A stretch of 42,054 nt of DNA, taken from positions 1-42,054 of the forward strand of contig OMJJ01000314.1 of assembly GCA_900299305.1 (NCBI GenBank), given 5' to 3'. The notes beneath the pieces are model-generated. The model saw only the letters and a program-made list of their open reading frames with translations. It ran no database searches and was not told the origin of the DNA. Positions 7,698-16,234 of this stretch are shown here, piece after piece (the stretch's first letter is position 1; each line of letters begins with the position of its first letter). Source of the DNA: a bacterium. GTDB taxonomy: Bacteria; Armatimonadota; Chthonomonadetes; Chthonomonadales; Chthonomonadaceae. The position numbers and the translations under genes were made by a program.

Positions 7698-10418
7698 TTG
7701 GAGACGCTTTCCGACCTACTCTCTCAAGCCTCTCGCCTCTTGCAGGAGGCTCCCGAAGAGAGCCTCCAGATAGCACAAAAAGCCCGCAATATGGCAGAGA
7801 GCGCACAGGAGAGGCTCTCTGCCTCTTTAGCAGGACGACTAGAAGGGCAGGCATTACGCCTTTTGGGGCGGCACGAGGAGGCTCTAACTGCGCTGCATGT
7901 TGCCTCAGAGAGTGCTGCTCTTGCCCAAGACGCGCTTTTAGAAAACCAGATACGCATAGGCTGTATCGATTCGCTCTGCGTAATAGGGCGAGAGGAAGAA
8001 GCACTAGAACTCGCGCAGATTCTGAAAGAGCGTTTTACTGCCCTATACTCTCCGGTAGATGTGGCGAAGGTATGGGTTAATATCGGAAATATCCACTATC
8101 GGCGAGACGAATACCCACAGGCACGCCTCTGCTTCGAGCAGGCTCTCCCCATCTTTGAGGAGGTTGGTGACACCCTCTCTTTTGGGCGGGTTCAGGCGAA
8201 CCTTGCTAATATCCTCAGTTTGCAAAATCAGGTAGAAGAGGCACTGCAAAGGTTTACGTTGGCGCGTAAGGCGTTTATGGCGCAAGGGGTTACACCCTAT
8301 GTTGCTATGCTAGACTCCAACGTAGGATTTTTGCGTTATATCTCTGGCGAACACAATGCCGCCCTGCATCTTATGGCACAAGCACGGCAAGAGTTTGTCC
8401 GCCGTAATATGGAGGTGGAGACGGCGAAGTGCGAAGCGGATATGGCAGATGTCTATCGAGACCTCAACCTCTTCCCCGAAGCCCTAGAGCGTTATCAGTG
8501 CGCTATCGCTCTTTTTGAACGCCTCTCACTCTCTTACGAACTGGCACGGGCAGAACATGGACACGCAGAAATCTTATTTGCCCTCGAAAGAGTGGAAGAG
8601 GCTTTTGCCGCACTAGAGAGGGCAGAACGAGGTTTTCTTCAACAGAAAAACAAGATACAGTTGGCGGGAATACTTATTACACGGGCTAGGTTTCTGCGCT
8701 ATGTGGGTAATAACGAATCGGCGTGTCAGGTTGCTGGAAAGGCACTTCGCGCATTGCGAAAACAGAATCTAGGGGGGTGGGCGGCGGAAGCCGCGTACAT
8801 AATTTATGACGTTCTATTAGAGGGTGGAGAGAACAAGGTTCGTGCCATGCAAACCGTCAAACGAACTGCGCTCCAGTATCATCGTCGTTGGCTGGCGAGC
8901 CGTGCTGAAAACGCTTTGGGAAACTATTTTACTCATAACCACTCGCTTGCCAAAGGAATAAAGCACCTAAGAAGTGCTGTAGAGATACTAGACGAGGCAC
9001 GTACTACTCTCCCCTCCGAAGAGATGCACTCTGGCTATCTGAGGGGGAAACTCTATCTTTACGAAGACCTCATCTCTGCGCTGTTGGAGCGAGGAAGCAG
9101 AGGCGATATTATAGAGGCTTTGGAATGGACTGAACAGTCGAAGTCACGCCTTATGCTAGAGCGAATGAGAAACCCAGACCAAAAGCAGGAAGTAAACGAT
9201 ACGCTTCAACGCCTCCGCGCCAAACTGAACCGCGCCTACTTTCAAATTCACTCCCTCGAAGAAGATGCCCTTCATCGTCCCCTTCGCCCAGAAACCCCTC
9301 CACTGGAGAGCCTGAAATCGCTAGAGAAAGAGTACCGCTCTGCACTTAGAGAGCGGGATATGTTGGCGGGTTTCCCTACATCAGAGGCGGAAAAGCATGA
9401 AAACAAGACACTCTCTCAAGTTCAGTCTGCTCTCAAGCCAAATGAGACATTGATTGAGTATTTCGCACTTCATGGGGAGCTGTGCGCGTTTGTTATCACC
9501 TCTAAAAACGTGCGGGTAGAGCGTAATTTTGCCTCTTTACAGGAGATTGCCTACCTTGCACGCCGCCTACGCTATCACCTCCAACGCTGTGAGATTGTGG
9601 GCGCAACTCGCGCAAGTGAAATGGCTACACGCTCTATTTTACAAACGCTCTACGAGAAGGTGTTTAAGCCACTAGAAGAGGGCATAGTCTCGGATCACCT
9701 GATTATTGCGCCGCATGGGGTTCTGCATGGACTACCCTTCAGTGCCTTTTTTGATGGCGAGAGTTATCTCATTGATAAATACGAAACCCTCTATACACCA
9801 AGCGCGGCTATCTGGCTCTCTCATGTAGTTAGACCTGTTGATAGCACACCACGACACAAGCAGGTACTGCTAATGGGCATCTCTGCCCCCGGTATAGAGC
9901 AGGCGCAGGTAGAAGTAGAGGCATTGGGGCACCTGTTGCCCGATTCTCACCTCTTTCTTGGAGAGCAAGCCACTACACAAGCCTTTTTGCAGGAGGTAGA
10001 GAGTAGCCGCTGGATTCATATCGCCACCCACGCTCTTTTTCGTGCTGATAACCCTCTCTTTTCTGGGCTACTCTTTTCGGATGGCTGGCTTATGGCACAC
10101 GACCTCTACCCTCTGCGCTTAAACTGTGAACTGGCGATGCTCTCCGCGTGTAGAACGGGAGTCTCTTGTGTGGAACCGGGAGACGAACTGTTCGGGCTGG
10201 TGCGCGGGTTTCTTACCGCAGGAGTGCGAACTCTGGGAGCCAGCCTCTGGTCTGCGGATGATAACACTACTGCACAGACTATGAGCCGATTTTATCAGGA
10301 GATGTTGGCTGGGAAATCTGGACTAGAGGCACTGCGTACTACGCAGAGAGCCATCCGTGAATCCTCACCGCACCCCTACTACTGGGCGAATTTTATACTG
10401 ATAGGTTCTCGACTCTAG
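7698..10418 (+). CDS. TPR-CHAT protease (caspase-like)
   Basis: 906 residues. Residues 1 to about 420 are tandem tetratricopeptide-like helices (for example VWVNIGNIHYRRDEYPQARLCFEQALPIFEEVGD). A helical linker is followed by a C-terminal CHAT domain from about 620. The catalytic pair is intact: His778 in IHIATHALF and Cys818 in LSACRTG, with the usual GDELFGLVRGFLTAGVRTLGASLW tail. CHAT domains are clan CD cysteine proteases related to caspases and separase, and TPR regions sense or bind partners. The start is TTG with GGAG about 10 nt upstream inside the anti-sigma-like gene. No signal peptide, so it is cytoplasmic. By context it could cleave the neighbouring zinc-finger protein to free the sigma factor. 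That substrate is inference. Confidence 0.9.
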   Translation: METLSDLLSQASRLLQEAPEESLQIAQKARNMAESAQERLSASLAGRLEGQALRLLGRHEEALTALHVASESAALAQDALLENQIRIGCIDSLCVIGREEEALELAQILKERFTALYSPVDVAKVWVNIGNIHYRRDEYPQARLCFEQALPIFEEVGDTLSFGRVQANLANILSLQNQVEEALQRFTLARKAFMAQGVTPYVAMLDSNVGFLRYISGEHNAALHLMAQARQEFVRRNMEVETAKCEADMADVYRDLNLFPEALERYQCAIALFERLSLSYELARAEHGHAEILFALERVEEAFAALERAERGFLQQKNKIQLAGILITRARFLRYVGNNESACQVAGKALRALRKQNLGGWAAEAAYIIYDVLLEGGENKVRAMQTVKRTALQYHRRWLASRAENALGNYFTHNHSLAKGIKHLRSAVEILDEARTTLPSEEMHSGYLRGKLYLYEDLISALLERGSRGDIIEALEWTEQSKSRLMLERMRNPDQKQEVNDTLQRLRAKLNRAYFQIHSLEEDALHRPLRPETPPLESLKSLEKEYRSALRERDMLAGFPTSEAEKHENKTLSQVQSALKPNETLIEYFALHGELCAFVITSKNVRVERNFASLQEIAYLARRLRYHLQRCEIVGATRASEMATRSILQTLYEKVFKPLEEGIVSDHLIIAPHGVLHGLPFSAFFDGESYLIDKYETLYTPSAAIWLSHVVRPVDSTPRHKQVLLMGISAPGIEQAQVEVEALGHLLPDSHLFLGEQATTQAFLQEVESSRWIHIATHALFRADNPLFSGLLFSDGWLMAHDLYPLRLNCELAMLSACRTGVSCVEPGDELFGLVRGFLTAGVRTLGASLWSADDNTTAQTMSRFYQEMLAGKSGLEALRTTQRAIRESSPHPYYWANFILIGSRL

Positions 10419-10661
10419 CCTCACCCGCTTTCGATTGAAAACACCTTTCCCGAAATTTTTGAAAAAAATCTGTACAATCGGTATTTTTTCGTTGCGCTAC
10501 CTCCTCTATAAGACAGCAATGCCCCCAATCGGTTATTTGCCTACTTTTAGGTTGTGATGTGTGAATAACTTCACAATACAAAAGTGTAGGATGTGATAGA
10601 ATAGAGCAGGAACCCCTTTCTGCTTACAAACGAAAGATTAACTACAGAGGGAGAGTGTGGT

Positions 10662-11870
10662 ATGCAAAGTAGATGGTTACGGCTATTAGGTATTGGTGTA
10701 CTGCTATCTGGTGTGTTTGGAGCGACTTCGGCGTATGCAGACGATCACGTAAAGGGGTATGTCCTAATGCGTGTAGACACAGATGTCGAAAACGAAGTTG
10801 AAAATGAGATAGATGGGGTCTGCAAAGACCATAAGTCCTCTGTTGCAGTACAGACTGCAAAGCAAGGGTTGGTCACACTTATCACCCCTAACGGCAAAAG
10901 TGACGACGATTTTGTGATAGAGCTACGCGGCGACAAACGGGTTCGATACGCAGAGTTAGATAAACTTCATAGTCTCCCGCTAGTATCAGGAAAGCCGTTC
11001 CACTTTCCTTTTGACCGCGGAAATAACTCAGGGAAGTACAACTCGCAAAACGCGAAAGCCCAAGTTAATCTAAGCTCCTCTCTTTCAAAAACGGGAGGCG
11101 CAGGAGTGCAGGTGGCTGTTTTGGATACAGGTATAACCTTTAGCCACCCCGTTTTGAAGGGAGTTGCTCTTGCAGGTGCAAACTTTGTGAGCCAATCTCT
11201 GACCCCCAAGGATATTGCAGATACGCCCGCCTCGCTTGCAGTAGGACACGGTACGATGGTATCGGGAGTTGTCGCTCTTATCGCCCCAAAAGCCAAAATC
11301 CTACCCGTTCGTGTTCTTAACGCCGACGGCACTGGCTCTACCATGAGCATTATTCAGGGAATAGAGTACGCCATACAGCAAGGTGCTCAGGTTATCAATA
11401 TGAGTTTTGGCACAAACCTCTCTTCAGACATAATGGATGAGGTTTTGGAAGAGGCTGCGGATAAAGGTGTGATACTGGTAGCCGCGGCAGGTAATGAAGC
11501 CTCTGATAAACTACTCTACCCTGCCTCCCACTCTGCTACGCTCTCGGTAGGTTCGGTGGATGCCAGTAACAAAAAGTCCGTATTCTCCAACTACAACAAG
11601 AAACTGATTCTGCTCGCTCCGGGCGAAAATATCCAGAGTGCTTTCTCGGATGGGGCATACGCTGGCGGCTCTGGTACGTCCTTCTCTACGCCGTTTGTGA
11701 GCGCATTGGCGGCTCTGCTACTGTCCAAGTACCCCAATAAGCCTATTGACTGGATAAAAGACCAGATACGAGAATCTGCAAAACCGCTCGATAAGTCTAA
11801 TCCTAATTACAAGGGTAAGTTAGGACGCGGGCTGATTGACATTCAGAATGCGATGTCGGGCAACCACTAA
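10662..11870 (+). CDS. secreted subtilisin-like serine protease (S8)
   Basis: 402 residues. A Sec signal peptide (LLGIGVLLSGVFGATSAYA, cut near residue 26) is followed by a pro-domain-like region to about 130 and an S8 catalytic domain with the full triad: Asp155 in VAVLDTGI, His196 in GHGTMVSG and Ser340 in GTSFSTPFV. The oxyanion Asn is in AAAGNEA. It should be exported and mature by loss of the pro-region. The ATG start follows GGGAGAG. It lies 243 bases after the TPR-CHAT gene, in an AT-rich gap where I see no gene and no firm promoter, and ends at a strong terminator. It could be a target or downstream effector of the sigma/CHAT system. Confidence 0.92.
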   Translation: MQSRWLRLLGIGVLLSGVFGATSAYADDHVKGYVLMRVDTDVENEVENEIDGVCKDHKSSVAVQTAKQGLVTLITPNGKSDDDFVIELRGDKRVRYAELDKLHSLPLVSGKPFHFPFDRGNNSGKYNSQNAKAQVNLSSSLSKTGGAGVQVAVLDTGITFSHPVLKGVALAGANFVSQSLTPKDIADTPASLAVGHGTMVSGVVALIAPKAKILPVRVLNADGTGSTMSIIQGIEYAIQQGAQVINMSFGTNLSSDIMDEVLEEAADKGVILVAAAGNEASDKLLYPASHSATLSVGSVDASNKKSVFSNYNKKLILLAPGENIQSAFSDGAYAGGSGTSFSTPFVSALAALLLSKYPNKPIDWIKDQIRESAKPLDKSNPNYKGKLGRGLIDIQNAMSGNH

Positions 11871-11892
11871 CCGCTCTTTGGGTAACTTTTGA

Positions 11893-11930
11893 GGCTCTCC
11901 TTTCACCCGAAAGGAGAGCCTTTTGCTTTT
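11893..11930 (+). terminator. intrinsic terminator after subtilase gene
   Basis: Perfect 11-bp stem GGCTCTCCTTT / AAAGGAGAGCC (11893-11903 with 11910-11920) and loop CACCCG, followed by TTTTGCTTTT. Confidence 0.92.
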
Positions 11931-11996
11931 AGAGTTTTTGTAAAATCTTTTGTAATCGTGTATTTATCTTCTTCTTGCTCTCCTCTTATAGATAGC

Positions 11997-12062
11997 AAGA
12001 CCAAAATAGAGACTTAAATATGAAGTAGTCTTTTGGTCTTAAAACCAAAGCCGACACTCGGC
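11997..12062 (+). promoter_or_regulatory. structured leader with competing hairpins
   Basis: In the leader of the 755-residue secreted protein, AAGACCAAAA (11997-12006) pairs perfectly with TTTTGGTCTT (12031-12040), reinforced by GACT/AGTC inside. The right arm can instead pair with ACCAAA at 12044-12049 (TTTGGT at 12032-12037). A third hairpin, GCCGA-CAC-TCGGC, follows at 12050-12062. The first two structures exclude each other, as in switches. I could not match it to a known riboswitch consensus. Confidence 0.45.
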
Positions 12063-12126
12063 GAGGTCGCTCCATTCTTGCAGATGGAACACGTTTCAAA
12101 ATCTATCAAAATAGGGAGAATCTACC

Positions 12127-14394
12127 ATGATTACAGGTAAACCTGAGTTTGCTTTGACGGCACAAAAGGAAAAGCGTGCCGTTCGCGTAAAGTATTCAAA
12201 AAATCGGTCTATAAAGAGTAAATGGATGCTCGCCTCTTGCACCCTCCTCCTCTCTTCAGTGCTGATGTTTGGTGCGTCGGAGTTCGCACGCGCCACTGCA
12301 TACGGCTCTATCAATAACTTCGACTGTGTGAACGATACAGGCGTTGAGGCGCATGGTTTCGACATAGAGTTGGATGATATTCGGAGTAAGGACATCACCT
12401 ACACCTTTGACTACAACCACTACGGGGTTCCCAAGATAACCGAAGACCTTACCGACCCACTTCACCCTAAAGTTTTGGTACGGTATGCCAGTGCGAAAAA
12501 CCCAAACGGCACATGGTCGGCATACACGGCGATTCCTTCCGCGCCTATTGCCCCTACCATGGGACACCAGTTCACCAACCCCTCTATAAATTTCGGGGGA
12601 GAGCATTTCGGAGTGGGATTTAGTAAGGTTCCTTCAGCGGTAAAGTATAACTGGCTCATAGATGATGGGCGCGGTAATCTGGCACATGGTGCACCTGTAC
12701 AGGTATCTACACCGACATTCACCTATGTAGCACCGGCAGTTGCGGCTCCTGCTCAGATTGTAGCAAAAGTTGTGCCTCCTCCTCCCCCTGTGGCACCTCC
12801 TTTGCGCTTTGGTGAGGCAACTTGGGTAAAAGACATTAAGACGACGACCCACAACGCAAAAAAGGTGAAACTGGTAGACCTCGTGGGGGATGACCCCGGT
12901 AAGCCACAACCTTGGGCAAATGGAGAACCCGCCGAAGTAGAGACCGAATGGCGTATTCTTCAAACCGAGTTTGCCGCCAACAAGGGCGGTAAGAATGGCG
13001 AACTCAAGGGTGCCGCTCAAGATTTGCCAAACGGGAATGAAGTTGTAACCCGCCGCTACGAGTTCTACAAATATATTGGACCCATCGACGCGGAATCGGG
13101 AGAGGCGATGGGGGATGCCGTTGGAAAGGCAGACCCTGATGGGATTCACTTCTATGGGATAGGTGTGGTTACATTCAACGACCATTTAGACCCTTTCACG
13201 GGTGAGTGGGTTACGAAGACGGTAGACCTTTCAAAAGTTTGGGTGGTGGGTTCCTTCTTTGGAGCGCAGATGGCAGGGGTAGATGTGGCACCGAACTTGG
13301 GCTTGATAGACCACATACAAGACGGAGAGGTCAATGTTCCCTACGCAGAGAGGTCTGTTGTGATTGCGGGCGGAGCCGCGTTTCAGGCGACCATTAAGAC
13401 AGGGCTTCTTCCCGATGGTCTCACCTTGAACAAGTTGACGGGTGTGCTTTCGGGCGCACCGACAAAGGCAGGAACCTTCGCATTTACGGTGCAGGCATTT
13501 GATACTACGGGGGCATTGATTACGAAGGACTACATCGTAAATGTCACCGATGGCGGCGCACAGCCCATCTTTACTCTCGCGTTTGGCGTGCCTACCATTA
13601 TTGGCGGACAGCAGGGGCAGGGAGTAGTGACCCTGAGTTCTCCCGCTACGGCAGATACTACTGTGTCTCTGTCTTCTTCTAAGACCAGTGCCGCGAAAGT
13701 TCCGGCGAATGTGAAAGTGTTGAGAGGCAGCTCCTCTGCGAACTTTCTCGTAAATACCAGTGTGGTCTCTACGAAGGCAATCGTGACTATCACTGGCAAA
13801 TTGAGCGGCGTAGCACAGAGCGCAGCAGTGACGGTTCTACCTATTCAACTGACCACGTTTACTTTGGCGAAGACCTCTGCTTTGGGAGGTACACAGGTTT
13901 CCGCTACGGTGTCGTTGAACTCTGCCGCCGTGGTAGACACTGCGGTAACGTTTACCTCGTCGGATGTATCTGTAGCCGTTCCTGCTAGTGTGACGATACC
14001 CAAGGGGGGGCTAATCGCAACGGTTAATCTGAATACCTCGCCAGTAGCGGTAGCAACAACGGCAAACCTTACGGCAAAATCGGGTGCTATCACCTTGAAA
14101 AAGACGCTCAAGGTTACGCCTCCGACGCTCTCTACCTTTACGCTGTCGCCGACGATGGTAAAGGGCGGTGCAACCTCTACTGGAGCGGTAACGCTTACGG
14201 GGGCGGCTCCGACAGGTGGGTATACTCTTACGATTACGAGTGGCTTACCGATAGCAACGGTTCCTGCCAGCATAACCGTACCCGCAGGAGCGACTACAGC
14301 GACCTTTACGATAAACACTTCGGTAGTTGCCACGACGAGTATTGTAAAGATAACCGTAGGCACGAAGTCCGCAAATCTGAAAATCACACCCTAA
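12127..14394 (+). CDS. large secreted protein with Ig-like repeats
   Basis: 755 residues. A basic 33-residue lead is followed by a hydrophobic signal (MLASCTLLLSSVLMFGASEFARA). A unique region (about 55-430) contains a Pro-rich spacer (VPPPPPVAPP). A putative-Ig domain of the He_PIG type follows (GLLPDGLTLNKLTGVLSGAPTKAGTFAFTV). Three tandem repeats of about 85-95 residues end the protein, each running from 'FTL' through 'VP(A/V)...V' and 'T(V/A).(V/L)NTS' to a closing 'KVTP/KITP' strand. Base bias in the repeats (ACG/ACC/GTA) fits a Thr/Val/Ala-rich extracellular beta protein. The start has AGGGAG 8 nt upstream. No C-terminal anchor is visible. It is probably a surface or matrix protein; its specific role is unknown. 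Confidence 0.8.
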   Translation: MITGKPEFALTAQKEKRAVRVKYSKNRSIKSKWMLASCTLLLSSVLMFGASEFARATAYGSINNFDCVNDTGVEAHGFDIELDDIRSKDITYTFDYNHYGVPKITEDLTDPLHPKVLVRYASAKNPNGTWSAYTAIPSAPIAPTMGHQFTNPSINFGGEHFGVGFSKVPSAVKYNWLIDDGRGNLAHGAPVQVSTPTFTYVAPAVAAPAQIVAKVVPPPPPVAPPLRFGEATWVKDIKTTTHNAKKVKLVDLVGDDPGKPQPWANGEPAEVETEWRILQTEFAANKGGKNGELKGAAQDLPNGNEVVTRRYEFYKYIGPIDAESGEAMGDAVGKADPDGIHFYGIGVVTFNDHLDPFTGEWVTKTVDLSKVWVVGSFFGAQMAGVDVAPNLGLIDHIQDGEVNVPYAERSVVIAGGAAFQATIKTGLLPDGLTLNKLTGVLSGAPTKAGTFAFTVQAFDTTGALITKDYIVNVTDGGAQPIFTLAFGVPTIIGGQQGQGVVTLSSPATADTTVSLSSSKTSAAKVPANVKVLRGSSSANFLVNTSVVSTKAIVTITGKLSGVAQSAAVTVLPIQLTTFTLAKTSALGGTQVSATVSLNSAAVVDTAVTFTSSDVSVAVPASVTIPKGGLIATVNLNTSPVAVATTANLTAKSGAITLKKTLKVTPPTLSTFTLSPTMVKGGATSTGAVTLTGAAPTGGYTLTITSGLPIATVPASITVPAGATTATFTINTSVVATTSIVKITVGTKSANLKITP

Positions 14395-14415
14395 GAAACA
14401 TTGGGTAAGTTAGCG

Positions 14416-14455
14416 TAGAGGCGATTGCGAGATAGGATGCTCGCAATCGCCTCTA
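14416..14455. terminator. bidirectional terminator between convergent genes
   Basis: Perfect 16-bp stem TAGAGGCGATTGCGAG / CTCGCAATCGCCTCTA (14416-14431 with 14440-14455) and 8-nt loop, with TTTTG on the plus side. It serves the Ig-like gene (plus) and the FG-GAP gene (minus). Confidence 0.92.
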
Positions 14456-14536
14456 TTTTGTTTGCCTACATATCGGGGGTAGGGAGGTCTGGTATAACGG
14501 AAGGTGGAAGCATTTCATGCTTGGGGCGTATGAGTT

Positions 14537-16234
14537 CTAAGAGTTTGGTTCGCGTATCGGAAGGATTTGGTCGGCTTTGATATGAGAAAGAGTTTGAACT
14601 TTGCCGGATAACCAATGAATTTCTAGGGCGTCTACCTGCTCTATCCTTCCAAGACCAAAATGGACGCGCGGATCACTGTCTCCTGCGTAGCTCTCTCCCC
14701 CTGCTAAAACCCGCATCTGTCGTTTACCTGCGATAGTTGCAATACACTGCACGCCCACTGGAGTAGTACAACCTTGCCTATTGGTGAGTTGAAGCGTTAG
14801 CCAATGTTGTGGTGTGGAATCGTTGTGTAGCAAGGTGGGGCGGTCATCCGATGCTGTAACCAGAATGTCTATGCGTCCATCATTGTCAAAGTCGGCAAAA
14901 TAGGCTCCACGATGCACTCGAACATCGTCTGAGGGAAGCGATTGTGGAGCATTATGAAAAATATGATTCTCGCCGTTCAACAAAAGTAGATTTGCCTGCT
15001 TCCACGAGGAAGCCCCATTAGCGGCTTTTGCATAGGGACTAACATGTCCATTCGCACAAAATATATCTAATACCCCTCTATTTTGTGAGTCAAAAAAGCC
15101 TGTGCCAAATCCCAAATAGGGTGTCGTCGCCTCTGCAATTCCTGTCTCACCACTTACATTCAAGAAGTAGTGCCCTTCATTCCTATAGAGGGCGTAGGGT
15201 TCATTTTGAAAGGTTGTCACAAGTATGTCTAGGTCACCATCTTCATCAAAATCCCCTACCGTAACCCCCATATTTGCCTGTTCGGTGCCTGTGATTCCGA
15301 AAGCAACGCCTTGGATCATACTCATCTCTTCAAAGGTTCCATCCCCTTTATTATGAAGCAGAGAGTTGGGTCCTAAATCATTGGCAACAAAGAGGTCTAA
15401 CTTACCATCTCCATCAAAATCTGCTGCAGCTACTCCCAAAGACCGACGATGCTCCAAAGCAACCCCTGCACGCTGAGTAATCTCGCTAAAGGTTCCGTTG
15501 CCGTTGTTATGATACAATACGTTGGTAGATGCCGTGTAGGTATTAGGAGAGCAGACATCAGGTTCCCCATGCGGACCTCTACATTGAATATCGGAATCGA
15601 CTTTCCATTCACAATAGCGCAAGACAAAAAGGTCTAACCTACCATCCCCATCGGCATCAAACCAGACCGCTCCTGTAGAGAAACCTTTCAGCCCCGTTCC
15701 CGACTTTAATGTAATATCTTCAAACGTACCATCTCCGCGATTATGATAAAGGGTATTCTTTCCATAACAACAGACATAGATATCGGTGTGTCCATCGTTA
15801 TCAAAATCTCCTGCCGCGGCGGCAATTCCATAATCGGTATCGGTATTGCCAAACGCATTTGGCGAAAGAACAAAGTGCCCATGCTTGTCGTTGAGATAGA
15901 GCCTTTGATGTTGCCGAGGGACTCCCTTCTGTTCACAAATACCAAGAGGTTTGGGCTGTGGAAAATAGATATCCATATAGCCATCCCCGTTGGCATCCAA
16001 TACGGTGGCTCCTGCCGCAACCTGCTCGACAAAGTAGCGTTGCCCACAACCTCCATGACTCTGCTGAAAGGCAAGCCCACTTTCACGCGTCTTATCTGAA
16101 AAAGAAGCAATAGGAGTTAGAGGGGTATTGATAGTAGACGGACTCGTGTTCGAGTTTGAGGAAGGCTTAGGATGACACCCCCAAATCACGCTACTTAGTA
16201 GTAGCCAGGCAATCCCTAACAGAATACGTCTCAT
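14537..16234 (-). CDS. FG-GAP/VCBS and ASPIC/UnbV lipoprotein (CRTAC1-like)
   Basis: 565 residues. The lipoprotein signal ends at LLSSVIWGC, followed by a Ser/Thr-rich tether. At least six FG-GAP-type repeats carry calcium-binding DxDxDGxxD loops (DANGDGYMDIYF, DFDNDGHTDIYV, DADGDGRLDLFV, DFDGDGKLDLFV, DFDEDGDLDILV, DFDNDGRIDILV), which should form a beta-propeller. The C-terminal 70 residues match the ASPIC/UnbV domain (GGESYAGDSDPRVHFGLGRIEQVDALEIHWLSGK). It is an outer-surface protein of unknown ligand. Its ATG overlaps the TAA of the TPR gene by one base (16234), so the two are coupled. In other bacteria this pairing with TPR proteins is common. Confidence 0.9.
   Translation of the reverse strand: MRRILLGIAWLLLSSVIWGCHPKPSSNSNTSPSTINTPLTPIASFSDKTRESGLAFQQSHGGCGQRYFVEQVAAGATVLDANGDGYMDIYFPQPKPLGICEQKGVPRQHQRLYLNDKHGHFVLSPNAFGNTDTDYGIAAAAGDFDNDGHTDIYVCCYGKNTLYHNRGDGTFEDITLKSGTGLKGFSTGAVWFDADGDGRLDLFVLRYCEWKVDSDIQCRGPHGEPDVCSPNTYTASTNVLYHNNGNGTFSEITQRAGVALEHRRSLGVAAADFDGDGKLDLFVANDLGPNSLLHNKGDGTFEEMSMIQGVAFGITGTEQANMGVTVGDFDEDGDLDILVTTFQNEPYALYRNEGHYFLNVSGETGIAEATTPYLGFGTGFFDSQNRGVLDIFCANGHVSPYAKAANGASSWKQANLLLLNGENHIFHNAPQSLPSDDVRVHRGAYFADFDNDGRIDILVTASDDRPTLLHNDSTPQHWLTLQLTNRQGCTTPVGVQCIATIAGKRQMRVLAGGESYAGDSDPRVHFGLGRIEQVDALEIHWLSGKVQTLSHIKADQILPIREPNS

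Noticed and set aside
10419-10661. Possible promoter of the subtilase gene (TTCACA and TAGAAT)
   Set aside because: The two hexamers are 21 bases apart, too far for a standard promoter, and other pairs are no better.
11997-12090. c-di-GMP-I riboswitch
   Set aside because: An AAAGCC stretch is present, but the conserved GGGACGCAAAGCC context and tetraloop receptor are not.
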